Part shown: positions 7,828 to 15,701 of the stretch, piece after piece
Layout of the letters: every line of letters begins with the position of its first letter
Numbering within the stretch: position 1 is the stretch's first letter
Assembly: GCF_011601275.1 (NCBI RefSeq)
Contig: NZ_JAAOLY010000004.1
Location: forward strand, 303,662 to 367,661
DNA from: Janthinobacterium lividum
Lineage (GTDB): Bacteria > Pseudomonadota > Gammaproteobacteria > Burkholderiales > Burkholderiaceae_D
DNA length: 64,000 bases
Reading direction: 5' to 3'
Translations under genes and position numbers: made by a program
The notes under the pieces: model-generated
Told to the model about the DNA's origin: nothing
Databases searched by the model: none
What the model saw: only the letters and a program-made list of their open reading frames with translations

Positions 7828-9249
7828 TTGAAACGATATGAGGAATTGGCGGAAGAAGTCGGCGCCATGATCAGCACGCAGCTGTTGCTGCCAGGCGATA
7901 AATTGCCGTCCGTGCGCCAGCAGCATGCGCGCAGGGGCGTGAGTCCGTCGACGGTATTCCAGGCGTATTACTTGCTCGAGGCGCGCGGCATGATCGTCTC
8001 GCGTCCCCGCTCCGGCTACTACGTGGCGCCGCAGCGCGCCGCGCTGGCGCCCGAGCCGGACAGTTCGCATCCGCTGGCCGCCAGCACCACGGTCGACGTC
8101 AGCGACCTCGTGTTCGAGGTGCTGGGCGCCGTGGGCGCGCGCGATATCGTGCCGTTCGGCTCGGCGTTTCCCAGCCCGCTTCTGTTTCCGATGGAACGGC
8201 TGGCGCGGGCCGTGTCGGCCAGCATGCGCCGCCTCGATCCGTGGAGCACCGTCACGGATTTGTCCTTGGGTAATGCCGAGCTGCGTCGTCAGATCGCCCT
8301 GCGCTACCAGCTCGACGGCGTGCCCGTTTCCAGCGAGGACATCGTCATCACGAATGGCGCGCTGGAAGCGCTGAACCTGTGCCTGCAAGCCGTCACGCGG
8401 CCAGGCGATACGGTGCTGATCGAGTCGCCCAGCTTCTATGCCTGTCTGCAGGCGCTGCAGCGGCTGGAATTGAAGGCCGTGGAAATTGCCACCAGCCCGC
8501 GCGACGGCGTCGACCTGGCCGCGCTGGAAGAGTTGCTGCAGCGCCACCAGCCCAAGGCGTGCTGGCTGATGACGAGTTTCCAGAATCCGCTGGGCAGCCT
8601 GATGCCGCCGGAAAAGAAGCGCGCGCTGGTCGAACTGCTGGCGCGCCATGGCGTGCCGCTGATCGAGGATGATGTGTATGGCGAGCTGTACTTTGGCAAG
8701 CAGCGCCCCGGCCTGACGAAAAGCCACGACAGCGCGGGTTTGGTGATGCATTGCAGCTCGTTTTCCAAGACCCTGGCGCCCGGCTTTCGCCTGGGCTGGG
8801 CCGTGGCGGGCCGCCATGCGCGCCAGGTCGAGCGCCTGAAGCTGACGACCAGCCTGTCGGCACCGATACCGCTGCAGATGGCGCTGGCCGATTACCTGGC
8901 GCAGGGCGGCTACGACCGCCATTTGCGCCAGCTGCGGCTGACCCTGGCGGCGCAGCAAAACACCATGCTGCAAGCCATCGCCGTGCATTTTCCGCCCGGC
9001 ACGCGGGTAACGCGGCCGCAGGGCGGTTATTTCGTCTGGGTGGAGATGCCTGCCGGTATCGATGCGCTGGCCTTGCACCGCAGCGCGCTGGCGGCCGGCA
9101 TCAGCATCGCGCCCGGCCCCATCTTTTCCGCCACGCGCGCGTTTCGCCACTGCATCCGCCTCAATTACGGCCACCCGTGGAGTCCGCAACTGGAAGAGGC
9201 GATTGCCACGCTGGGGCGGCTGGCGCAGGCGGCAACAAGCGGTACATGA
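7828..9249 (+). CDS. MocR-type (GntR HTH + aminotransferase-like) regulator
   Basis: A 473-residue fusion of an N-terminal GntR winged helix (residues 1-70: LPSVRQQHARRGVSPSTVFQ) and a C-terminal fold-type I aminotransferase domain. The PLP-binding Lys is present in SSFSKTLAPGFRLGW, and the substrate-site Asn/Pro stretch is seen in SFQNPLGS. MocR proteins use PLP as effector cofactor to control neighbouring genes. The start is TTG at 7828 with GAGGAG 5 bases upstream; the first ATG (7867) would cut into the HTH. It is divergent from the cytochrome pair. It is similar in layout to the second MocR at 40220. Confidence 0.9.
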   Translation: MKRYEELAEEVGAMISTQLLLPGDKLPSVRQQHARRGVSPSTVFQAYYLLEARGMIVSRPRSGYYVAPQRAALAPEPDSSHPLAASTTVDVSDLVFEVLGAVGARDIVPFGSAFPSPLLFPMERLARAVSASMRRLDPWSTVTDLSLGNAELRRQIALRYQLDGVPVSSEDIVITNGALEALNLCLQAVTRPGDTVLIESPSFYACLQALQRLELKAVEIATSPRDGVDLAALEELLQRHQPKACWLMTSFQNPLGSLMPPEKKRALVELLARHGVPLIEDDVYGELYFGKQRPGLTKSHDSAGLVMHCSSFSKTLAPGFRLGWAVAGRHARQVERLKLTTSLSAPIPLQMALADYLAQGGYDRHLRQLRLTLAAQQNTMLQAIAVHFPPGTRVTRPQGGYFVWVEMPAGIDALALHRSALAAGISIAPGPIFSATRAFRHCIRLNYGHPWSPQLEEAIATLGRLAQAATSGT

Positions 9250-9339
9250 AAAAAAATCCCTTGCGGTAGCAAGTGTTTCATTCCAAAAAGAAATATTGCT
9301 GTTATATTGAAGTATCTATAACTAATGATGGGAATGATA

Positions 9340-9687
9340 ATGGATAACACGCAGCCGGAAGTGGGTCGTACGCAAGATACGACGATCGCCATCCTGTCCC
9401 ACGTTGGCGGCCTGTTCACCAGCTGGGTGGCGCCGCTGATCATTTACTTGATCAAGAAAGATGACGCGGATAAATTCTCGGCCGAGAATGCCCGCGAAGC
9501 GCTCAATTTCCAGATCACCCTGATCATCTGGTATTTCGTCTGCTTCATCCTGTCGTTCGTGCTGATCGGCCTGTTCCTGTTCTGGATCGTGGCGCTGGCC
9601 AACCTGGTATGCTCGATCGTGGCGGCCGTCAAGGCCAGCAATGGCATCACTTACCGTTATCCGCTGACTTTGCGCCTCGTCAAATAA
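9340..9687 (+). CDS. DUF4870 family membrane protein
   Basis: A 115-residue integral membrane protein. Features of the DUF4870 (Tic20-like) family: TTIAILSHVGGLFTSWVAPLI, then KKDDADKFSAENAREALNFQ, then two more hydrophobic helices. The function is unknown. Four in-frame ATGs are close together (9325, 9328, 9334, 9340); the last is chosen because GGGA lies 6 bases before it. The gene stands alone and faces the SMI1/KNR4 gene, with a shared GC-rich hairpin between them. Confidence 0.85.
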   Translation: MDNTQPEVGRTQDTTIAILSHVGGLFTSWVAPLIIYLIKKDDADKFSAENAREALNFQITLIIWYFVCFILSFVLIGLFLFWIVALANLVCSIVAAVKASNGITYRYPLTLRLVK

Positions 9688-9694
9688 GGCTGCG

Positions 9695-9725
9695 CCGGCC
9701 GCCGGGTTTCAGCCCGGGCGGCCGG
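9695..9725. terminator. GC-rich hairpin between convergent genes
   Basis: CCGGCCGCCGGG (9695-9706) pairs with CCCGGGCGGCCGG (9713-9725) with one bulged G. It overlaps the stop codon of the minus-strand SMI1/KNR4 gene. There is no T-run, so termination efficiency is unclear. Confidence 0.5.
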
Positions 9726-10134
9726 GTAGTATGAGGAATGACGCAAAGTCGGGCGTCACCGCGCTGGTGACGCCTGTTTCATGCGACCACAACACGACCA
9801 CCGGCTCGCCCGATGGCCCCGCGTGCGCATAGTCAAAACAATAGTAATCGCCTGTGCCGAACTGGGCGAAGGGCAGCAGGCTGGCGGCATCGTTGCCGCC
9901 ATCTACGTTTTCCAGCCATTCCTGCCAGCCCGTGTTGTAGTGGCGCTCGATTGATTCCCACGTCTTGCGCGCATTGGCCGCGTCGTACACGGGAAATACG
10001 TTCAAGGCGCCCAGCGCGCGGCCATTGTTCTCCAATAACCATTTCACATAGGACGCGGGCAGCGCTCGCCCCAGCGCCTGTTCGGCGGCGGCGATTGCGT
10101 CAAGCGTGGTGCCGATGGACTTGCTCTTGCTCAT
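9709..10134 (-). CDS. SMI1/KNR4 family protein
   Basis: A 141-residue protein with the SMI1/KNR4 (SUKH) pattern: AEQALGRALPASYVKWLLENN near the N-terminus, then GDYYCFDY and PVVVLWSHETG. Many members are immunity proteins of polymorphic toxin systems, others are general regulators. No toxin gene is nearby, so an immunity role cannot be claimed. It ends in a shared hairpin with the DUF4870 gene and lies 20 bases downstream of the exonuclease gene on the same strand. Confidence 0.8.
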   Translation of the reverse strand: MSKSKSIGTTLDAIAAAEQALGRALPASYVKWLLENNGRALGALNVFPVYDAANARKTWESIERHYNTGWQEWLENVDGGNDAASLLPFAQFGTGDYYCFDYAHAGPSGEPVVVLWSHETGVTSAVTPDFASFLILPGRPG

Positions 10135-10154
10135 CTTGCGGGAGGGCGCCAGTT

Positions 10155-10802
10155 TCAGGCGGGTGCGGACGGCGCGGCCGGCGGCGTGCTGGCGCGCGGG
10201 GCTTTTTGCGGCGTGACTTTACCGCCTTCGGCGATCCAGCGGCGGTACACGCGCAGGGCCACTTGCGCATCGTCGGCCGCGTACAGTATCTGCTTTTCCG
10301 TCAGGCGCGAGGTGGCCCAGTTGGTGGTCGAGATCTTTTTCGATTTCTGCAGGTGCAGGCCGAAGAACTTGGCCACGGCCGTCTTCGCGCCCAGGTCGTT
10401 GCGCTGGCCGCCGCGCAGGGCGACGGACAGGTCGAGCACCTGGGCCGGCGCGATGCCCAGCTTGTTGCGCAGGCGCTTGACGTCGTCGGACAGGCCAAAG
10501 CCCACCTTCAGGGTGGTGGTCGATTCGAGGATGGCTTTGAGTTCGGCCAGGGCCGGCGCCGGCGTACTGCCCACCTGGAACAGGTAGGCGATGTCGTCGG
10601 TGGCCAGCTGGATCAAATGCGGTCCCGTGGAAGACTCGCCCTTGACGAACGTCGGCTTCGATTCCGTATCGAAGCCGATGGCGTCCGCTGCCAGCAGGGC
10701 GGCCATGGCCGCTTTTGCATCATCGCTGGTGCGTACCAGCTTGACGTGCTCGAGGGCGATGCCTTGATACGGGGGCAGTGGCGGTGCGGCAGCTGTGTCC
10801 AT
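10155..10802 (-). CDS. 3'-5' exonuclease, RNase D-like DEDD family
   Basis: A 215-residue protein with the DEDD exonuclease motifs: Exo I FDTESKP, Exo II in the segment VGFGLSDDVKRLRNKL, and Exo III YAADDAQVALRVYRRW (a DEDDy-type Tyr). It matches the stand-alone 3'-5' exonuclease domain seen in RNase D and WRN-like proteins, without HRDC domains. It probably trims RNA or DNA 3' ends; the substrate is not known. A Pro/Ala-rich tail ends the protein. It is 9 bases downstream of the ProQ/FinO-type gene, so the two are likely co-transcribed, which hints at RNA metabolism. Confidence 0.85.
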   Translation of the reverse strand: MDTAAAPPLPPYQGIALEHVKLVRTSDDAKAAMAALLAADAIGFDTESKPTFVKGESSTGPHLIQLATDDIAYLFQVGSTPAPALAELKAILESTTTLKVGFGLSDDVKRLRNKLGIAPAQVLDLSVALRGGQRNDLGAKTAVAKFFGLHLQKSKKISTTNWATSRLTEKQILYAADDAQVALRVYRRWIAEGGKVTPQKAPRASTPPAAPSAPA

Positions 10803-10811
10803 GAAACCGGA

Positions 10812-11321
10812 TCAGCCTTTGCGCGAGAATTTCGCGGTCAGCTGATTCAGTTTTTCCAGGCGCAAGCGGTTCGCTTCTTCGGCGGCGGCCGCGTCGCGCT
10901 CGGCTTTCTTGCGCTCGGCTTCCTTCTTGAAGCGCTGCTGCAATACTTGCGTGGCGTGGTCGCGGTGGGTTTGCGTCACTTCCGCGCCGGCTGTACCGTC
11001 GAGGTCGTAGCGTACCTTGGCTTTTTCCATCACGCGCAGGTAGCGCAGCGAACCCGTGTGGATGCCCAGCGCCGTGCGCATCAGCTTGCGGTCCAGGTCC
11101 GGCAGGCGCGCCAGGATCTGCTTGTCGATACCGATCGACAAGGGCAGGCAATCGCGGAATGGCGGGAATTGCTCCTGGAACTGCTTCAGCAGCGCGCGCG
11201 CGGTCAGGCCGGCCGGCGCCGGCGTGGTCGCTGCGGCCGGTGCCGCCGCTGGGGCTGCATCGATTGGCGTGTCAGGAGTGGTGGCTTGCTGGTCTGGCGT
11301 GGAGCTGGTCATCGACATCAT
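10812..11321 (-). CDS. ProQ/FinO domain RNA-binding protein
   Basis: A FinO/ProQ domain lies in the middle (TARALLKQFQEQFPPFRDCLP, then IGIDKQILARLPDLDRKLMR and LGIHTGSLRYLRVM), preceded by an Ala/Pro/Thr-rich linker and followed by a charged coiled-coil tail (KKEAERKKAERDAAAAEE). Such proteins are RNA chaperones that bind structured small RNAs and mRNA 3' ends. The start is uncertain: ATGs at 11321, 11318 and 11312 are clustered and the frame is open to 11351; none has a good ribosome-binding site. An exonuclease gene follows 9 bases downstream. Confidence 0.85.
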   Translation of the reverse strand: MMSMTSSTPDQQATTPDTPIDAAPAAAPAAATTPAPAGLTARALLKQFQEQFPPFRDCLPLSIGIDKQILARLPDLDRKLMRTALGIHTGSLRYLRVMEKAKVRYDLDGTAGAEVTQTHRDHATQVLQQRFKKEAERKKAERDAAAAEEANRLRLEKLNQLTAKFSRKG

Positions 11322-11647
11322 TGGTTGGGCTATAAAAGGGGAGCATAGCACGCGCCACAGGCAAGTGCATTGTCTTTTTTGGCAACTTGACCTGCGATAA
11401 GCGGCTTCGCACTGCAGCGGATGCAGCGCGAAATACGGGAAATGTGTATAATGTCGGCTTGCGCTGATGACTGGACCCCGTTTTTGACGGTCTGGCTCAG
11501 GTGTGCAGGGGATAGGAGCAGTGCGGTACAGGACCCCAATTATTAGTATTTTTGATATCGGATATTCCTCTTATCAATTATCCAGATAACTGGCCTTCGT
11601 GCATAATCTTGCTCTCCGCTGTGTCTTCACTGAACAACAATAGATTC

Positions 11648-11674
11648 AAGCCCGTTCTGGTACGGGCTTTTTTT
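11648..11674 (+). terminator. Rho-independent terminator upstream of rpoD
   Basis: Stem AAGCCCGT/ACGGGCTT (11648-11655 with 11662-11669) followed by a run of T to 11674. No protein gene ends just before it, so it closes either a small RNA or an attenuated leader. Confidence 0.75.
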
Positions 11675-11774
11675 CATTCCGCAATGTACATCGCTTATTT
11701 ATCTGACCCGGCTTCGGCCCCGCCGCTCCGCATGACGGATGCGCGGGCTTTGAACGTCCCGATAGACAGGCGCC

Positions 11775-11794
11775 GCTGCCGTTAACACGGCAGC
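11775..11794 (+). promoter_or_regulatory. Hairpin in the rpoD leader
   Basis: A perfect 8-bp stem GCTGCCGT/ACGGCAGC with a 4-base loop, about 100 bases before the rpoD start. There is no T-run. Its role is unknown. Confidence 0.35.
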
Positions 11795-11890
11795 CGCAAC
11801 AATACGCTCCATCGAGTCCGGTTTCGCAGGCTTAGGTGGAATCATTCACTTCGCGCCGACACCATCTGGTCTCGCATTAAGAGATATCTC

Positions 11891-14449
11891 ATGAAGAATA
11901 CGCCAAAAACTTTAACGTTGTCCGCCAAGGCGCCACGCCCAGCCGCGGCACCACTTGCCGTACCCAAAACGACTTTATCTTACTTCATCGATAATGCGCA
12001 AGCGAATCCGGAAGCCACCGTCACGACGGCGCCGACCGTCGTCACCGTGGTGAAGAAAAGCCGCTCGCGCCTGGCCGCCGTGCCACCGGCCGATGCGGCA
12101 GCGGAAGCGGCCGTCAGCGCGCCGGCCGCCGAGGCCGTTGCCGACGTGGCAGAGGTGGCCGATGCCGCGCCGGCCAAGACGCCAAGCGTGAAGATCGCCC
12201 CTGGCGCCAAGGCTCCGGCCGCGCCGCGCAAGGTCAGCGAAAGCGCCGCCACGAATAAGGTGGTGACGGCAGCCCGTTCGAAAGTCGTGCGCGCCAAGCC
12301 TGAAGCGGCGCCCGTGACCATCATCACCGGTGCGCAAGTGGTCAGCAAGACCACGGACGCCGATGCCCTGGCCGCCATCGATACGTCGAATTACTTCCTG
12401 CCAACCGTCAAGGTGCCGGGCCGCCGTGGCCGCAAGCCAAGCGAATTCACGCCGGAAAACGATGAAGTGGCAGCACTGAACGCCGTCGAACGCGCCGAAC
12501 TGAAGGCTGTATCGAAAGCGCGCGACCGCAAGGCCAAGGGCGGCCTGGCCGATGCACTGGGCGATCCGGAAGCATCGGCAGCGGACCTGGAACGCCGCCG
12601 CAAGCAGATCACGGGTTTGATCAACATGGGCAAGGAACGCGGTTTCCTCACCTATGCCGAGATCAATGACCAATTGCCGGAAAACATCATCGATCCGGAA
12701 GCGATCGAAGGCATCATCGCCACCTTCAACGACATGGGTATCGCCGTCTACGAGCGTGCCCCTGACGCGGAAAGCCTGTTGTTGACTGACAACGTCGCCA
12801 CCGTCACCAGCGACGATGAAGTGGAAGCGGCCGCCGCGACCGCCTTGTCGACCGTCGACTCCGACTTCGGCCGCACCACCGACCCCGTGCGCATGTACAT
12901 GCGTGAAATGGGCGCCGTGGCGCTGCTGACGCGCGAAGGCGAGATCGAGATCGCCAAGCGCATCGAAGGCGGCCTGAAAGACATGATCCAGGCCATTTCC
13001 GCCTGCCCGACCACCATCGGCGAAATCGTTGCACTGTCGCAAAAAATCGCACGCGACGAAATCAAGGTCGATGAAGTGGTCGACGGCTTTGTCGATTTGA
13101 ACGAAAGCAATGCCCCGGCGCCAGCCGCTGCCGCCGCGCCCGCCGCCGCCAGCGGTGACGACGAGGAAGAGGAAGAAGAAGCCGAGGAAGAAGACGGCGA
13201 CGCCAATGGCGGCGCGGCCGGTTTCTCGAGCGAGCAATTGGCCCAGCTGAAAAAGAATGCGTTGGAGAAATTCAACGTCATTTCGACGCAGTACGACAAG
13301 ATGCGCAAGGCGCCAGAGGGTTACAACTCGAAAGCCTACGTCAAGGCGCAGGAAGCCATTTCGCAGGAATTGCTGGGCATCCGCTTCACGGCCAAGGTCG
13401 TGGAAAAGCTGTGCGACACGCTGCGCGGCCAGATGGAAGAAGTGCGCCACATCGAGCGCGCCGTGCTGGAACTGTGCGTGAACAAATGCGGCATGCCGCG
13501 CGCCCACTTCATCAAGGTATTCCCAGGCAATGAATGCGACCTGGAATGGGTCGACCGCGAAGTCGATTGCAAGTATCCGTACAGCGCCATCCTCAGCCGC
13601 AACGTGCCTGCCGTCAAGGAACTGCAAAAGAAGATGATCGACCTGCAAGCGCGCGTGGCCCTGCCGCTGGCTGACTTGCGCAAGATCAACAAGCAGATGG
13701 CTGCAGGCGAAAAGCGTGCCCGTCACGCGAAACGCGAAATGACGGTCGCCAACTTGCGCCTGGTCATTTCGATCGCCAAGAAATACATCAACCGCGGCTT
13801 GCAATTCCTCGATCTGATCCAGGAAGGCAACATCGGCTTGCTGAAGGCCGTCGACAAGTTCGAATACCGCCGCGGCTACAAGTTCTCGACCTACGCCACC
13901 TGGTGGATCCGCCAGGCCATCACGCGTTCGATCGCCGACATGGCCCGCACCATCCGCGTGCCGGTGCACATGATCGAAACGATCAACAAGATGAACCGCA
14001 TCTCGCGCCAGATCATGCAGGAAACGGGCAGCGAGCCGGACCTGGCGACCCTGGCCGTCAAGATGGAAATGCCGGAAAACAAGGTGCGCGAAATCATGAA
14101 GATCGCGAAAGAGCCGATTTCCATGGAAACGCCGATGGGCGAAGATGGCGATTCGCAACTGGGCGACTTCATCGAAGACAACACGACGTTGGCGCCGCTG
14201 GATGCCGCGCTGCACGCATCGATGCGCAACGTGATCAAGGAAGTGCTCGACTCCCTGACGCCGCGCGAAGCGAAAGTGCTGCGCATGCGTTACGGCGTGG
14301 AAATGTCGAACGACCACACCTTGGAAGAAGTGGGCAAGCAGTTCGACGTGACGCGCGAGCGCATCCGCCAGATCGAAGCGAAAGCCATGAGCAAGCTGCG
14401 CCAGCCTTCGCGTTCGGACAAACTGAAAACGTTCTTGACGCAAAACTAG
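11891..14449 (+). CDS. rpoD: RNA polymerase primary sigma factor (sigma-70)
   Basis: This directs RNA polymerase to housekeeping promoters. The protein is 852 residues against about 613 in E. coli; the extra length is mainly an Ala/Pro/Lys-rich N-terminus of about 230 residues. Region 1.1 starts near 235, region 1.2 near 330 ([13 protein letters not shown]), and the non-conserved region holds a Glu/Asp run near 422. Region 2 starts near 613, with 2.4 at [15 protein letters not shown], and region 4.2 lies near 808 ([19 protein letters not shown]). It is not linked to rpsU or dnaG here and is followed by a terminator. The start agrees with AAGAGA upstream of the ATG. Confidence 0.97.
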   Translation: MKNTPKTLTLSAKAPRPAAAPLAVPKTTLSYFIDNAQANPEATVTTAPTVVTVVKKSRSRLAAVPPADAAAEAAVSAPAAEAVADVAEVADAAPAKTPSVKIAPGAKAPAAPRKVSESAATNKVVTAARSKVVRAKPEAAPVTIITGAQVVSKTTDADALAAIDTSNYFLPTVKVPGRRGRKPSEFTPENDEVAALNAVERAELKAVSKARDRKAKGGLADALGDPEASAADLERRRKQITGLINMGKERGFLTYAEINDQLPENIIDPEAIEGIIATFNDMGIAVYERAPDAESLLLTDNVATVTSDDEVEAAAATALSTVDSDFGRTTDPVRMYMREMGAVALLTREGEIEIAKRIEGGLKDMIQAISACPTTIGEIVALSQKIARDEIKVDEVVDGFVDLNESNAPAPAAAAAPAAASGDDEEEEEEAEEEDGDANGGAAGFSSEQLAQLKKNALEKFNVISTQYDKMRKAPEGYNSKAYVKAQEAISQELLGIRFTAKVVEKLCDTLRGQMEEVRHIERAVLELCVNKCGMPRAHFIKVFPGNECDLEWVDREVDCKYPYSAILSRNVPAVKELQKKMIDLQARVALPLADLRKINKQMAAGEKRARHAKREMTVANLRLVISIAKKYINRGLQFLDLIQEGNIGLLKAVDKFEYRRGYKFSTYATWWIRQAITRSIADMARTIRVPVHMIETINKMNRISRQIMQETGSEPDLATLAVKMEMPENKVREIMKIAKEPISMETPMGEDGDSQLGDFIEDNTTLAPLDAALHASMRNVIKEVLDSLTPREAKVLRMRYGVEMSNDHTLEEVGKQFDVTRERIRQIEAKAMSKLRQPSRSDKLKTFLTQN

Positions 14450-14457
14450 GCAGTCAT

Positions 14458-14487
14458 AAAAAAAAGAGGCGCAAGCCTCTTTTTTTT
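14458..14487. terminator. Bidirectional terminator after rpoD
   Basis: Eight A, stem GAGGC/GCCTC (14466-14470 with 14475-14479), loop GCAA, then eight T. It serves rpoD and the convergent HAF-repeat gene. Confidence 0.9.
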
Positions 14488-14507
14488 CGTCCATCCCCAG
14501 CGTTGGC

Positions 14508-15647
14508 TTACATGAAATACGTGCGCTGGCCTTGCAGGCCGGTGCGGAAGTGGCGCCGCGCGCGGTACAGCGCCGCGCCGCAGGCGGCGGCGATGACGGT
14601 CATGAAGAACCAGTCCAGCGGGTTGCGGCGCGGGGGCGCCGGCGACGCTTGCGACGGCACGGCGAAGGCCTGGAATTTATGCCCCGTGTAGACGGCGCCC
14701 ACCACCAGGCCGGCGTCCGTGATCTTGTTGGTCAGGTACAGGCCATCGTCGCGGCGGCGCACCGTCATCACGCCTTCCTTGTAGACAAAGGTCATCGGTT
14801 CATAGCCGTTGATGTTGACGCTGCCGACGACGTGTCCGGCAGCGTTGACCGCCGTGGCGTAGCTGTCGCCCTGGCCGATCATGGCGCCCAGGTCGAGCAT
14901 GCGCTTGCCGTCCCAGGCAAAGGCGTGCCAGCGGCGCTTTTCCGTTTCCGAGGCGCCCACGATCAGGCCCGCGTCATTGATGGCGGTGGCTGAACTGATG
15001 CGTCCGCCGGGCAGGGTGTCGATTTCCTGCATGCCCGCGCCGGGGCGGTAGACGAAGGCGCGGCGGTAGCCGTCGCCGCGCTGGGCCGTGCCCACCACCA
15101 CGCCATGGTTGTTCAGGCCGCTGGCATAGCTGCTGGCGCCGCCCAGGGTGCCCAGGTCTTGCAGGCTGTGGTCGGCGTGCGTCACAAAGGCGTGAAAATC
15201 GCCGCCGCTCGTATCGGCATAGCCGGCCACCTGGCCGCCGCGCGCGATGGCCGTGGCATAGCTGCTGGTGCCGCCCAGGGTGCCCAGGTCGCGCATGCCG
15301 CCCGCCGCGTCGTAGCGGAAGGCGTGCCAGGCGCCGCTGGCCGTCTGCGCCGAACCGACCACCACGCCATGGATATTGATGGCTTTGGTAAAACCTTCAT
15401 CGCCGCCCAGGGTGCCCAGCTCGCGGATACGGCCATGCTGGTACGTCACGGCGCGGCGCCGTCCTTCTTCTTCCATGATGATGCCGGCCACCAGGCCGGC
15501 CGGGTTCAGGTCGGACGCGATGCTGCCATTGCCATCTCTTTCACCAAAGCCCCGTTCGGCATAGATGGTGGCGCTGGCGGTGGAGACGGCGGCCAGCAGG
15601 CACACGCCGAGCAGTGGAGCGGGGAAGCGGGAGAACCGTGGCAGCAT
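14508..15647 (-). CDS. HAF-repeat exported protein with C-terminal membrane anchor
   Basis: A 379-residue protein: a signal peptide (LLGVCLLAAVSTASA), about five HAF-type repeats of 45-50 residues, and a C-terminal hydrophobic segment (WFFMTVIAAACGAALY) followed by Arg/His residues. Each repeat has the shape DLGTLGGTSSYATAI ... GQVAGYA ... HAFVT, the probable extracellular HAF family that is thought to form a beta-propeller. The C-terminal helix plus basic end resembles a sorting or anchor segment, but there is no PEP motif. The function is unknown. It is monocistronic, converging on rpoD. Confidence 0.8.
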   Translation of the reverse strand: MLPRFSRFPAPLLGVCLLAAVSTASATIYAERGFGERDGNGSIASDLNPAGLVAGIIMEEEGRRRAVTYQHGRIRELGTLGGDEGFTKAINIHGVVVGSAQTASGAWHAFRYDAAGGMRDLGTLGGTSSYATAIARGGQVAGYADTSGGDFHAFVTHADHSLQDLGTLGGASSYASGLNNHGVVVGTAQRGDGYRRAFVYRPGAGMQEIDTLPGGRISSATAINDAGLIVGASETEKRRWHAFAWDGKRMLDLGAMIGQGDSYATAVNAAGHVVGSVNINGYEPMTFVYKEGVMTVRRRDDGLYLTNKITDAGLVVGAVYTGHKFQAFAVPSQASPAPPRRNPLDWFFMTVIAAACGAALYRARRHFRTGLQGQRTYFM

Positions 15648-15701
15648 GATAGTTTCCTCAAGAAAAAACTTACTATACTTTTCAATGCTAAAAATGCATA
15701 C

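Larger units (their letters stand above)
11352..11890. other. Long intergenic region upstream of rpoD with possible small RNA
   Basis: 540 bases without a convincing protein gene. It contains a TATAAT box at 11447-11452 and a rho-independent terminator at 11648-11673, so a transcript of about 210 bases could be made on the plus strand. I do not recognise a known RNA family in it. The rest (11675-11890) should hold the rpoD promoter and leader, including a hairpin at 11775-11794. Confidence 0.45.

Noticed and set aside
9709..10134. Toxin-immunity pair suggested by the SMI1/KNR4 gene
   Set aside because: No toxin or secretion gene is adjacent; the neighbours are an exonuclease and a DUF4870 protein.
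11975..14494. 839-codon open frame antisense to rpoD
   Set aside because: RpoD on the plus strand is beyond doubt; the antisense protein is His/Arg/Gly-rich with no domain, as expected for a GC-rich shadow frame.
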